From: Oscillospiraceae bacterium
GTDB lineage: Bacteria > Bacillota_A > Clostridia > Oscillospirales > Oscillospiraceae
Length of the DNA: 64,000 bases
Assembly: GCA_021771675.1 (NCBI GenBank)
Contig: JAETOP010000006.1
Coordinates: forward strand, 1 to 64,000
Reading direction: 5' to 3'
Shown here: positions 52,528 through 61,622 of the stretch, one piece after another
Position numbering within the stretch: the stretch's first letter is position 1
Layout: each line of letters begins with the position of its first letter
Position numbers and translations under genes: made by a program
The notes under the pieces: model-generated
What the model was told of the DNA's origin: nothing
The model's input: the letters and a program-made list of their open reading frames with translations, nothing else
Database searches by the model: none

Positions 52528-53799
52528 TCAAGGGTTTTCTGAAATACACATGGTTCCGACACCGTCCGGGATGATGACAGCGTGTCCATCCGGGTGATTC
52601 TGGGAAGCCAGCCTCAGTGCGTCTTCCAGGGAAGGGCAGTAGGTCATTTTCATATCTGTGACGGCCTCTGCCAGCCTGGCCTCGGTGACGAAGAGTATCC
52701 GGTGCTTTTCCAGGGTCCGGCAAAGAATTTGGTACTGCCACTGGTCTGGGACGGTTTGCTCCGGGGGAACACGGAGGATTTCTCTGAGCAGGGCGGAGGG
52801 AGAGGCACACTCCCGCATGGCCTGGTAAAACTGCGCTCCGCCGATTCCGTCGGCGCATTCGGCGCACACAATGATGTCCCCACCCTCAGCGGCAGCGGCC
52901 TCCGCAGTGGACAGAGACTTGACAACCTGGTACATATTCTGATCCAGGGGCGCACCTCCATTGGAGGTGACCACAATGTCACCCGCTTTCCTGGGATGGA
53001 CACCGGCCAGCTGGCCCATGATGCGGCAGCCCTCGTTGTGAGCAGCCTGAGGATCACCGGCGACAGCGTGGATGATCTGCTTATTCCCGTCCAGCAGAAC
53101 ATTGACAATGTATTGCAGCTTTGCCATTTTGGCGGCGGCCTCCATATCTGCGTGAATGGGATTCCCCGAAAGGATGCCGGCGCGGGAGCGGGGATCATCG
53201 ATCAGCTTGGCGCAGTGGTTGGACATCACAGTTCTGCGGGCACAGATTCCAGGGAGAACGCTTTTCCTTCCGCCGGAAAAGCCAGCGAAGAAATGGGGCT
53301 CAATAAAGCCCTCGGCCAGAAGCAGCTGGGTGTCTGCGGCAATACGGTTGACCCATAATTCGGCGCCGGAGGGGAGCGTGCCAAGGCAGACCATTCCGGC
53401 AGTGTCATCACAGTTGTGGATGACGATTTTTTCGGTGCGGAGAATCTCTTCTCCCAGCTTTTCCGCCAGCTCGGCTCTGGTGGTTTTCCGGTGGCAGCCT
53501 GTGGCAACCAAAAGGGTAATATCGATCTGGGCGGAGGCATCCCGGAGCGCTTTTAGCATGGGAGGAAGAATCTGTTTACTGGGAACCGGGCGGGTGTGGT
53601 CGCTGATGATAATAACGGCGTCCTTCTTCCCGGCGGCCAGTTCCTGGAGAGTCGGACTGCAAATGGGGTGGGCCATAGCTTCTGCGATCAGGTTGTCCGG
53701 ATCACCGGCAGACGCTTTTTGCGGCTCCAGAACCTCATAGGAGGAAAAGTGCCATGTGGCTGTCTGTTTGCCGTGCCCGTAGGGAATGGATAGATTCAT
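52528..53799 (-). CDS. larA: LarA-type nickel-dependent racemase/epimerase
   Basis: Lactate racemase superfamily; LarA enzymes use a covalently bound nickel-pincer nucleotide to racemise 2-hydroxy acids. DHTRP at 67-71 plus His103 (GCHRK), His169 (EPHFFAG) and Lys179 (GGRKS) align with the catalytic residues of L. plantarum LarA. 423 residues, normal. ATG preceded by AAAGGAG on the minus strand. Only gene of the island before the IclR gene that is on the minus strand. The cofactor genes larB, larC and larE are not in the window. The substrate may be a sugar-derived hydroxy acid rather than lactate. Confidence 0.9.
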   Translation of the reverse strand: MNLSIPYGHGKQTATWHFSSYEVLEPQKASAGDPDNLIAEAMAHPICSPTLQELAAGKKDAVIIISDHTRPVPSKQILPPMLKALRDASAQIDITLLVATGCHRKTTRAELAEKLGEEILRTEKIVIHNCDDTAGMVCLGTLPSGAELWVNRIAADTQLLLAEGFIEPHFFAGFSGGRKSVLPGICARRTVMSNHCAKLIDDPRSRAGILSGNPIHADMEAAAKMAKLQYIVNVLLDGNKQIIHAVAGDPQAAHNEGCRIMGQLAGVHPRKAGDIVVTSNGGAPLDQNMYQVVKSLSTAEAAAAEGGDIIVCAECADGIGGAQFYQAMRECASPSALLREILRVPPEQTVPDQWQYQILCRTLEKHRILFVTEARLAEAVTDMKMTYCPSLEDALRLASQNHPDGHAVIIPDGVGTMCISENP

Positions 53800-53839
53800 G
53801 GTAAAACTCCTTTCATTCTTTCCGAAGATGGTGACCAAA

Positions 53840-54577
53840 ATGAAACTGACAGAGCATGTTTATTTGATTGGAAGCGGTGGGATGGGCCTATCTGCCCCGG
53901 GAGATTGCAATGTCTATGCCGTTGCGGACGGGAAAGACATCCTCCTGATCGACTGCGGATTGAATCCCGATCCGGAAAAGCTTCTGAGCAATCTGGAAAA
54001 GGATGGGCTGAATCCCCGGAACATCCGTGGGGTGATTTTGACCCACGTCCACGCCGATCACGTGGGCGCTCTTCCGGCCTTCCGGGAGAGGGGAATTCCC
54101 ATTCTGGCGTCCCAGGAGGGCGGCCGGGTCTTACAGCAGGGAGTTCGGGCGTATTACCAAATGGAACAGCTGCCTCCCAGTGGGTTTCGGGATTTCTTCT
54201 GTGGAGCGCCAGTGCTGGAAGCGGATGCGCTCCTGTCTGCTTGGCAGGAAATAGCCGTGGGAAGGCAGAGCTTGATCGTGATTCCAACCCCCGGCCATTC
54301 TCCGGATTCGGTGTGTTTTTTGCTGCGGGAAAAGGGAAAAAAGTATTTGTTTACGGGAGACACCCTGTTCTATCCGGGACAAATCAATTATTTTGCCGGG
54401 CCGCTCTCCCGGATAGACGCATATCCCGCAACGCTCAGGACTCTGGCAGAGCTGAAGCCGGACGGTTTGTTCCCGGGACATGCCATGTTTACGGTGGATC
54501 GGGGCTGGCTGTCCACTGACAGCGCCCTTGCCTGTATTGAAACGGGGACGCTTCCACCCATGAAATCCTACTCATAA
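53840..54577 (+). CDS. Metallo-beta-lactamase fold hydrolase
   Basis: Glyoxalase II-like MBL protein of unknown substrate. THVHADHVG (about 75) is the metal motif, with the later GHSPDSV, GDTLF and PGHA metal ligands. 245 residues. I choose the ATG at MKLTEHVYLIG because GGTGACC lies just before it; an ATG 12 nt upstream and longer frames lack a site. It is divergent from larA with only 40 nt between them and precedes the SDR gene by 16 nt. Confidence 0.85.
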   Translation: MKLTEHVYLIGSGGMGLSAPGDCNVYAVADGKDILLIDCGLNPDPEKLLSNLEKDGLNPRNIRGVILTHVHADHVGALPAFRERGIPILASQEGGRVLQQGVRAYYQMEQLPPSGFRDFFCGAPVLEADALLSAWQEIAVGRQSLIVIPTPGHSPDSVCFLLREKGKKYLFTGDTLFYPGQINYFAGPLSRIDAYPATLRTLAELKPDGLFPGHAMFTVDRGWLSTDSALACIETGTLPPMKSYS

Positions 54578-54593
54578 AGGAGAGGCAGATACG

Positions 54594-55463
54594 ATGAACA
54601 TTTCTTTTGAAGGCAAAAATGTGCTGGTAACTGGTGCAGCCCGGGGCATTGGCAGGGCGGTTGCTCTGGCTTTTGCCAAAGACGGCGCCAATGTTTTGGT
54701 GAATACCCGGCGGCAGGATACCCTGGATGCAATTTACCGGGAGGTATCGGAAACTGCTTCTGGTAAAACGGAAAAATTCCTGGCGGATGTGGGCTACCCC
54801 GATCAGATCAACGCCATGTGCGACTATATGATTGAGAAGCTGGGGGGCATTGACATCCTGGTGACCAATGCTGCGGATACGGGCAGATGGCCCTTTCTGG
54901 GGGTCACGCCGGAGATCCTGGAGCGCCACGTGAAGACCAATCTGAACGGTGTGTTCTTCCTGAATCAGCGGGCTGCCAAGGACATGATCCGCAGAAAGGT
55001 GCCGGGACGGATCATCAACTTTTCCTCCATCGGCGCTACAAAGCCCCACCGGATGCAGACCCCCTATGACACGACCAAGGGGGCCATCGAGTCCATTACC
55101 CGCTCGGCGGCGCTGGAGCTGGCCCCCTTTGGAATTACCGTCAATGCGGTGGCCCCTGCCTGCGTGAAGCGGGTGGACACCCTGAACATTGTAGACAGCC
55201 GGGCCAAGGAGGCAAGCCTCTACGAATCTCCGATCCTGCGCTGGGGGGAACCGGATGATGTGGCATGGCTTATTGAGTTCCTGGCTTCGGATTATGCCGG
55301 ATTTATCACCGGAGACATTATCCCCATTGACGGCGGTATGGCGATCCAGTCCCGCCGGTTCCCCACGCCGGATGATACGGCTGCGGATCACTTCATGCCG
55401 GAGCCGAAAAATCTTCAGGACTTTATTGACCGGGGCGAAATATCTCCGGAGTACCTTCGTTAA
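54594..55463 (+). CDS. Short-chain dehydrogenase/reductase
   Basis: NAD(P)-dependent oxidoreductase. TGAARGIG at 13-20, catalytic Ser144/145, Tyr158 and Lys162 (YDTTK). The SDR core ends at IPIDGGMA, but a C-terminal extension of about 35 residues follows, which is unusual. 289 residues. AAAGGAGAGG lies before the ATG. The substrate is probably a sugar acid or alcohol from the island's pathway. Confidence 0.92.
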   Translation: MNISFEGKNVLVTGAARGIGRAVALAFAKDGANVLVNTRRQDTLDAIYREVSETASGKTEKFLADVGYPDQINAMCDYMIEKLGGIDILVTNAADTGRWPFLGVTPEILERHVKTNLNGVFFLNQRAAKDMIRRKVPGRIINFSSIGATKPHRMQTPYDTTKGAIESITRSAALELAPFGITVNAVAPACVKRVDTLNIVDSRAKEASLYESPILRWGEPDDVAWLIEFLASDYAGFITGDIIPIDGGMAIQSRRFPTPDDTAADHFMPEPKNLQDFIDRGEISPEYLR

Positions 55464-55531
55464 GGTACACGCCGGGTGCGGAGCGTTTTGAAGGCGGGCC
55501 ACCGTGGCTTAAATGGATTATACAGGAGGAT

Positions 55532-55545
55532 ATTTTAATATTCAA
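55532..55545. promoter_or_regulatory. Third AT-rich operator-like box
   Basis: ATTTTAATATTCAA, nearly the complement of the TTTCAAATATTAAAAT box at 38728 and 38832. An AGGAGG without a following start codon lies just before it. Confidence 0.35.
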
Positions 55546-55679
55546 TAATAAATTTTATAAATTGACAATTTGAAAAGCATTATTGAAGCATCCGGGGCCG
55601 GATCGCGCAGCGCCCATAAACGTATCTTTTCTGGAAAACCTATGAACATGCGGGCAGGTGCCCGGGAGGGGAAATAAAA

Positions 55680-57667
55680 GTGAAGCAAACAACGTACTAT
55701 GTGGATCAAAAAGCTGCCCCTGGGGGCGATGGAAGCAGGGAGCACCCTTTTTCTGCCATTCAGGCGGCGGCGGATATTGCCAGGGCGGGGAGCCTGATCC
55801 TGGTTGCCCCGGGCGTCTATCGGGAATGGGTGAATCCCATATTCGGCGGAACGGAGGAGTGCCCCATTGTCTACCGTTCCCAGGAGCCGGGCAAAGCGAT
55901 CATCACCGGCGCTGAGGTCGTGGAGAATTGGCAGATCTATTCGGGAAACACCTGGAGGGCGGTTTTGCCAAATACCATATTTGGCAGCTACAATCCCTAT
56001 GTGCAGCAGGTGACTGGTGACTGGTACTATGGAAACCGGATCGTCCACACCGGAGAGGTGTACCTGGATGCGGATTCTCTTTATGAGGCGCAGACCCTGG
56101 AGGAGGTGCTCCGGGGGAGGTATGGCCGGGGGCATGGGACTGCCAGAGTGGGGAAAATCTCACCGCCTGCCGCTGGTATGCCCAGGTGGATGGGACGCAT
56201 ACCCTGATCTATGCTAATTTTGGAGGCAGAGATCCCCGCAATCATCACATTGAGATCAATGTGCGGCGAAACTGCTTCTTCCCAGCAAAAACGGGACGCT
56301 CCTACATTACGCTGGATGGGTTTACCGTCTGCCGGAGCGCCTGCACCTGGGCGCCTCCCACGGCCTTTCAGGATGCGATGATCGGAACCCACTGGAGCAA
56401 GGGCTGGATTATTGAGAATTGCGAGATATACCAGGCAAGGTGCAGCGGAATCTCCGTGGGCAAATATCTCCAGCCCGGCAATGAAAACAAGTGGGCAAAC
56501 CATTCCAAGAAAAGCGGCACCCAGAACGAACGGGATGTGATATGCAGAGCGGTCAATGAGGGATGGGATAAGGTAACGGTTGGCTCCCACACCATCCGGG
56601 GCTGCAATATCCATGACTGCGGGCAGACCGGGATTGTGGGGCACCTGGGAGGGGCCTTTTCCCTGATTGAGAATAACCATATCCATCATATCAACAATAA
56701 GCAGGAGCTGGACGGTGCGGAGATCGGCGGGATCAAGCTTCACGCGGCCATCGACACGGTGATCCACCGCAACCACATTCACCACTGCACCCGTGGGCTT
56801 TGGCTGGATTGGCAGGCCCAGGGCACTCGGGTCACCCAGAACCTGTTTCACCACAATACGCCGCCGGATGGAACGAAAATTCTGTATCATTTGGAAATGG
56901 GGGAGGATATTTTCGTAGAGGTCAGTCATGGCCCCACCCTCGTAGACAACAATCTGCTCCTTTCGGACCATGCCTGCCGCCTGAGCACCCAGGGAGTTGC
57001 AATGGTGCACAATCTCATTGCCGGTTCCTTTACCAAGGTCGGGACAGGCACCGACAACGGCGGACTGCCCCGATATACCCCGTATCATGAGCCCCACGGA
57101 ACCAAGATCAACGGCTTTATGACATTTCTCCACGGGGATATGCGCTTTTTCAATAACATTTTTATACAGCAGCGGATCCGGTATTGCTTTGATGAAGATA
57201 TGGAGCCGCTGAATATCCACCTGAACAAGGAAACCGGCACTTTTGTATACAATGATTATCCGAATCCGGAGGAGTATGAAGCGCTGTTTGCCGACGGAAA
57301 TTTGTTCTGCTACGACCGCTACTATACCCACCTGCCTGTGACGACCCAGGGCAATGTATTCTGCAACGGTGCAAAACCCTGCCGCACCGAGCAGGATTAC
57401 GCAGTTGCGGAGGAGCCGGTGTCCTTCCTGCTGGAGCAGCGGGAGGATGGCTGGTATTTCACCTTCACCGGCAAGCTCCCGGACTGCGCCACCGAATTGA
57501 TCGATACGGAGAAAATGGGGGAGGCCTTTGAGCCGGAGCAGCGTTTTGAGGCGCCGGACGGCACGGATATTCGGATTGACCGGGACTATTTCGATGTCCC
57601 CATGGCAGAGCATCCCGTTCCAGGGTGCTTTGCAAGCATCCCCGAAACACCGGTAAAGGTATGGTAA
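55680..57667 (+). pseudogene. Right-handed beta-helix protein split by a frameshift
   Basis: The first frame (55680-56207) begins KQTTYYVDQKAAPGGDGSRE, a DUF1565-type start, and loses the family pattern near 56110. The second frame (to 57667) carries the parallel beta-helix repeats (GLWLDWQAQGTRVTQNLFHHN and similar) and resumes with GENLTACRWYAQVDGTHTLIYA. The switch falls in a run of five G (56113-56117); six G would join the two into one protein of about 662 residues. GTG start after GGGAGGGG. Such proteins are polysaccharide lyases, epimerases or hydrolases. No signal peptide is seen. Broken gene, phase-variable tract or sequencing error are all possible. Confidence 0.75.
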
Positions 57668-57701
57668 AAAAGAAGGGCGTGTTGCATTTTGCAACACGCC
57701 C
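57663..57701 (-). terminator. Terminator of the iclR-type gene
   Basis: GGGCGTGTTGCA and TGCAACACGCCC (57675-57686 and 57690-57701) form a perfect stem; the minus strand continues TTCTTTTTTAC. Confidence 0.85.
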
Positions 57702-57709
57702 AAGAGGAG

Positions 57710-58495
57710 CTATTTATCATATCCAAGCTGATGGGAGACCTCCATGGCGATCTCCTTCAGAATCGGCGCATTCTGCTGGATGTACTGGTCGGTGAGCTTG
57801 GTAAGGGGGGCATTGATGCTGATGGCAGCCTGGATCCCGCCGGTGTAGTTCAGAACGGGCACCGCAAGGCAGCGGGTTCCCAGTTCGCATTCTTCGTCGT
57901 CAATGGCGTAGCCCTGCTGGGTGATCCGCTGCAATTCCTCCCGCAGAGCACCCAGGGAGCAGATGGTGTGCTCGGTATACCGGTGGAAAGGATTTAGGCT
58001 TGCATAGCTGCGCAGCTCCTCTTCGGTGAAATGGGTCAGAAACAGCTTGCCGCCGCCGGTGCAGTACAAGGGGGCCACCTTGCCAATCCGCTGCAGGGGA
58101 ACCAGCAGCTGCTGCGGGCCGGGGACAACATCCAGATAAATCACGGAGTATTCGTACCGTGCAATTAAGTTTGTAGTGCAGCCGAAGATTTTGGAAATTT
58201 TCTTCAAGTGTGGCTGACAGATATTTCGGTAGTCCATTCGGGAAGTTACGTTGTTGGCCAGTTGGCAAATCTTGTAGGTCAAAACATAGGAGCCCCGGTC
58301 GCCGCTCTGGCTGACATAACCGCATTTTTGCAGGGTAGCCAAAAAACGGGATACTGTGCTGACATTCATCCCCAGCTTGGCAGCAAGGTGGGATAACTGA
58401 ATGGGCGCCTCCTCCTGTGACAAAACCTCCATCAAGACCAGTAATTTTTCTGAGGATTGGTTGGCGGTTGAGGGGTTATTAACAGATTCTTTCAT
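57710..58495 (-). CDS. IclR family transcriptional regulator
   Basis: N-terminal winged helix (LSHLAAKLGMNVSTVSRFLATLQ, about 38-60) and C-terminal effector-binding domain with LYCTGGGKLFLTHF and DDEECELGTRCLAVPV. 261 residues. IclR members such as KdgR control sugar-acid catabolism. Divergent from the iron alcohol dehydrogenase gene with a 107-nt gap, the natural place for its operator. Likely regulator of the island; effector unknown. Confidence 0.93.
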   Translation of the reverse strand: MKESVNNPSTANQSSEKLLVLMEVLSQEEAPIQLSHLAAKLGMNVSTVSRFLATLQKCGYVSQSGDRGSYVLTYKICQLANNVTSRMDYRNICQPHLKKISKIFGCTTNLIARYEYSVIYLDVVPGPQQLLVPLQRIGKVAPLYCTGGGKLFLTHFTEEELRSYASLNPFHRYTEHTICSLGALREELQRITQQGYAIDDEECELGTRCLAVPVLNYTGGIQAAISINAPLTKLTDQYIQQNAPILKEIAMEVSHQLGYDK

Positions 58496-58602
58496 CCGCT
58501 TCTGCCTCCATATTCTCTTATACGATGTCAGATGCTTATTCTTTCATAATTATACCATTTTCACAATTTCTTGTCAATTTCAATTATTAGGAGAGGATCA
58601 AT

Positions 58603-59895
58603 ATGAATTTACAAAAACAGCAGGCGTACGAAATTCTGAAAGAGTGGAAAGGAGATGACTATGTTTTTGGCTTGGGCGTGATGGATCAGCTGGGAAAGCT
58701 GGTTCAACGCTTTGGGCGCAGAGCCCTGGTGGTTGCTTCCGGCAGACACTCCGGCGCACTGATCCAGATCGGCTTGGAGTCCATGAAGGAGGCCGGGGTG
58801 GAGCAGGTCCCAGCGTACTGCGTTCCGGGAGCACGCCCCAATACGCCCCGGGAAGATGTATACAGGCTGGAAAGCTATCTGCTTCACTATCAGCCTGACT
58901 GTGTAGTGGCGATAGGCGGCGGTTCTACCATTGATGCGTGCAAGGCAGCAATTGTCCTGGCTGCCTATGGAAAGGAAGCTTCCCCCGAAATCGATGCCTA
59001 TTTTGGTACCGGTCTGATCAGCCAGATTGAGACAAAAACAGGCCGCAGGCGGATTCCCTTGATCGCTGTGGAAACCGCTGCCTCCAGTGGTGCGCACCTG
59101 ACCAAGTATTCCAATATTACAGACCCGGTTGCCGGGCAGAAAAAGCTGATTGTGGACCCTGCCATTACCCCGGATGGGGCGCTGTTTGACTACAGCATTA
59201 CCGCTTCCGTCCCCATGGGTACCACGCTGGATGGAGCGCTGGATGGAATTGCCCATACCTTCGAGGCCTTCTGCGGCGCAAAGCCGGAAAACTATGAGCT
59301 GCTGGAAAAGCTGGCGGTGACCTGCCTGGACCTGACGCTGGACAATGCGATAAAGCTTCAGAAGAACCCTGCTGATCCTGAGGCGAGGGAGGGCTTGGGC
59401 CTGGCAACGGACTTGGGCGGTTATGCCATAATGGTTGGTGGAACCAGCGGCGCTCACCTGACAAGCTTCTCCCTGGTAGACCTGACTGCCCATGGTGCGG
59501 CCTGCGGAATTATGAATCCTTATTATGCGGTGCTCTATACTCCTGCTATTCAGCCCCAGCTGAAAAGTATCGGCCGGGTGCTTGCAAGACACGGCTACGT
59601 GTCGCAGGAAATCGAAAACTCGAGCGGAAGGGAACTGTCCGAAGCGGTGGCAGAGGGCCTGATCGCCTTTGGAAAGACAATTCACGCCCCCACAAAGCTG
59701 TCCGACCTGAAAGGGTTCGGAGAAAAGCACATCCAGCGGATACTCACCGCAGCAAAGGACCCCAGTCTGTCTATGAAACTGAAAAATATGCCGGTTCCCA
59801 TGACTGCGGAGGATGTCGTCCCCTATATGGAATCTGTCATTCTGGCAGCGGCAGAGGGAAATCTGTCCAAGGTGCTGATCAAGGGGGAGCATTGA
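58603..59895 (+). CDS. Iron-containing alcohol dehydrogenase
   Basis: Class III alcohol dehydrogenase family. GGGSTIDACKA is the NAD(P)-binding Gly motif (about 107); metal-ligand regions DGIAHTFEAF, SGAHLTSFS and LTAHGAACGIMNPYY carry the conserved Asp/His. 430 residues. GGAGAGG precedes the ATG. Starts 1 nt before the next gene, so tightly coupled. In uronate loci such enzymes reduce aldehydes or keto sugars; the substrate here is unknown. Confidence 0.9.
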   Translation: MNLQKQQAYEILKEWKGDDYVFGLGVMDQLGKLVQRFGRRALVVASGRHSGALIQIGLESMKEAGVEQVPAYCVPGARPNTPREDVYRLESYLLHYQPDCVVAIGGGSTIDACKAAIVLAAYGKEASPEIDAYFGTGLISQIETKTGRRRIPLIAVETAASSGAHLTKYSNITDPVAGQKKLIVDPAITPDGALFDYSITASVPMGTTLDGALDGIAHTFEAFCGAKPENYELLEKLAVTCLDLTLDNAIKLQKNPADPEAREGLGLATDLGGYAIMVGGTSGAHLTSFSLVDLTAHGAACGIMNPYYAVLYTPAIQPQLKSIGRVLARHGYVSQEIENSSGRELSEAVAEGLIAFGKTIHAPTKLSDLKGFGEKHIQRILTAAKDPSLSMKLKNMPVPMTAEDVVPYMESVILAAAEGNLSKVLIKGEH

Positions 59896-59896
59896 T

Positions 59897-60778
59897 ATGA
59901 GAATCGGATTTATCGGGCTGGGAATTATGGGAAAGCCCATGGTGAAGAATCTCCTGAAGGCGGGCTATGCCGTGATGGTGTGGAACCGCAGCCGGAGTGC
60001 AATTGAAGAAGCAGCGGCCTGGGGAGCGGTTCCCGCAGACAAGGAGCAAATCGGCAGGGAGGCAGACGTGGTCGTGACCATGCTGCCAAATTCTCCCCAG
60101 GTAAGGGAGGTAATGCTGGGGCACGAGGGGGTGGCCCAATATATGCACGCCGGTCAGATATTTGTGGACTGCTCCTCCATCAATCCGGTGGCGTCCAGGG
60201 AAATATATGCTGCCTTGCAGGAAAAGGGGATTGAAATGCTGGATGCTCCTGTTTCCGGCGGGGAACCCAAGGCAATTGACGCCACATTGAGCTTTATGGT
60301 GGGCGGGAAGCAGAAGGTGTTTGATACCTGCAAAGAAATGCTTCTGGCTATGGGTAGCAGTGCGGTCCGGTGCGGCGACGTGGGCGCAGGCAATACTGCA
60401 AAGCTGGCCAATCAGATCATTGTGGCCTGCAATATTCAGGCGTTGTCAGAGGCGCTGACCCTTGCCCAAAAGGCGGGGGTTGACCCGGAGCTGGTGTTCC
60501 AGGCAATTCGGGGAGGTCTGGCAGGCTCTGTGGTCATGAATGCCAAGGCACCTATGATCATGGAGGGAAATGACAAGCCCGGCTTCAAGGTCGATCTGCA
60601 CATCAAGGACCTGAACAATGCGCTGGAGTGTGCCCACAGTGTGGGAGCCCCGGTGCCAATGACGGCACAGGTGCAGGAAATCTTGCAGTGGGTTCATAAC
60701 CACCAGGGCGGCCAGAAGGATCACAGTGCCATTGCCCAATACTACGAGTATCTGTCGGAAATTCAAATCGGACGCTGA
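59897..60778 (+). CDS. Beta-hydroxyacid dehydrogenase (GarR/GlxR-like)
   Basis: NAD(P)-dependent enzyme of the 3-hydroxyisobutyrate/tartronate semialdehyde reductase family. GLGIMG at 7-12, DAPVSGG at 116-122 and catalytic Lys169 in GAGNTAKLANQ. 293 residues. Its ribosome site lies in the end of the alcohol dehydrogenase gene. A tartronate semialdehyde reductase role would fit an aldaric-acid route with the RraA-like aldolase, but that is inference. Confidence 0.92.
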   Translation: MRIGFIGLGIMGKPMVKNLLKAGYAVMVWNRSRSAIEEAAAWGAVPADKEQIGREADVVVTMLPNSPQVREVMLGHEGVAQYMHAGQIFVDCSSINPVASREIYAALQEKGIEMLDAPVSGGEPKAIDATLSFMVGGKQKVFDTCKEMLLAMGSSAVRCGDVGAGNTAKLANQIIVACNIQALSEALTLAQKAGVDPELVFQAIRGGLAGSVVMNAKAPMIMEGNDKPGFKVDLHIKDLNNALECAHSVGAPVPMTAQVQEILQWVHNHQGGQKDHSAIAQYYEYLSEIQIGR

Positions 60779-60854
60779 CCATATCCGGGGAAGCAGCTGG
60801 AATTTCACTTGCCGCAGGTTTTATCGATCCATTCCGAAAGCGTAATTTGTGGTA

Positions 60855-60883
60855 TGGACATCCATGTCAATATGGGTTATACT
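60855..60883 (+). promoter_or_regulatory. Promoter of the HD-hydrolase operon
   Basis: TGGACA, 17-bp spacer, TATACT, 53 nt before the start codon. Confidence 0.7.
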
Positions 60884-60935
60884 GTCCATCATGAAGAGGG
60901 GTATCAAAAAGGCCTGTCGGAAAGGATAGAAACCA

Positions 60936-61622
60936 ATGACAAGAGAAATTTACAATTTGATTGAAAATTACATGCTTTCCTGCATGGAAGACAGCGCCCA
61001 TGACTGCGAGCACATCTACCGGGTTTTGTATAATGCGCTGGAAATTGCCCAGTCCGAAGAGGGGGTAGACTTCGATGTGCTGATTGCCGCCTGTCTGCTC
61101 CATGACATTGGCCGAAAGGAGCAGTTCGAAAACCCGGCGCTGTGCCACGCAATGGTTGGCGGGGAGAAGGCGCACAAATTTCTGACGGACCAGGGGTTTG
61201 ACAGGGATTTTTCCGAAAAGGTTCGCCACTGCATTCAGACCCACCGGTTCCGCAGAAATATGCAGCCGGAGTCGATGGAGGCGAAAATCCTGTTTGACGC
61301 GGATAAGCTGGATGCCACCGGCACCCTGGGCATTGCCCGGACGCTGATGTACAAGGGGAATGTGGCGGAGCCGATTTACACCAGATTGGCGGATGGCAGC
61401 ATTTCCGATGGCACCGGGGATACCGCCCCCTCTTTCTTCCAGGAGTATCATCATAAGCTGGAAAAGCTGTACGGCAATTTCTACACCGCCCGGGGCGCCC
61501 AGCTCGCTCAGGAGCGCCGCCCAATTGCGGCGGCGTTTTATGAAAGCCTCTACCGGGAGGTAAGCAGCGGCTATTTGTCCGGCAGAGAAATACTGGGAGA
61601 ATTGACAGGGGAGAGGAAATGA
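60936..61622 (+). CDS. HD domain phosphohydrolase
   Basis: Metal-dependent phosphohydrolase. Metal ligands: the His of HDCEH (about 23-27), HD in LLHDIGRKE (about 56) and a later Asp in FDADKLDA. 228 residues. ATG after AAAGGAT. Substrate unknown; the YedJ-like subgroup is possible. Overlaps the methyltransferase gene by 4 nt (ATGA), first of five tightly spaced genes. Confidence 0.88.
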   Translation: MTREIYNLIENYMLSCMEDSAHDCEHIYRVLYNALEIAQSEEGVDFDVLIAACLLHDIGRKEQFENPALCHAMVGGEKAHKFLTDQGFDRDFSEKVRHCIQTHRFRRNMQPESMEAKILFDADKLDATGTLGIARTLMYKGNVAEPIYTRLADGSISDGTGDTAPSFFQEYHHKLEKLYGNFYTARGAQLAQERRPIAAAFYESLYREVSSGYLSGREILGELTGERK

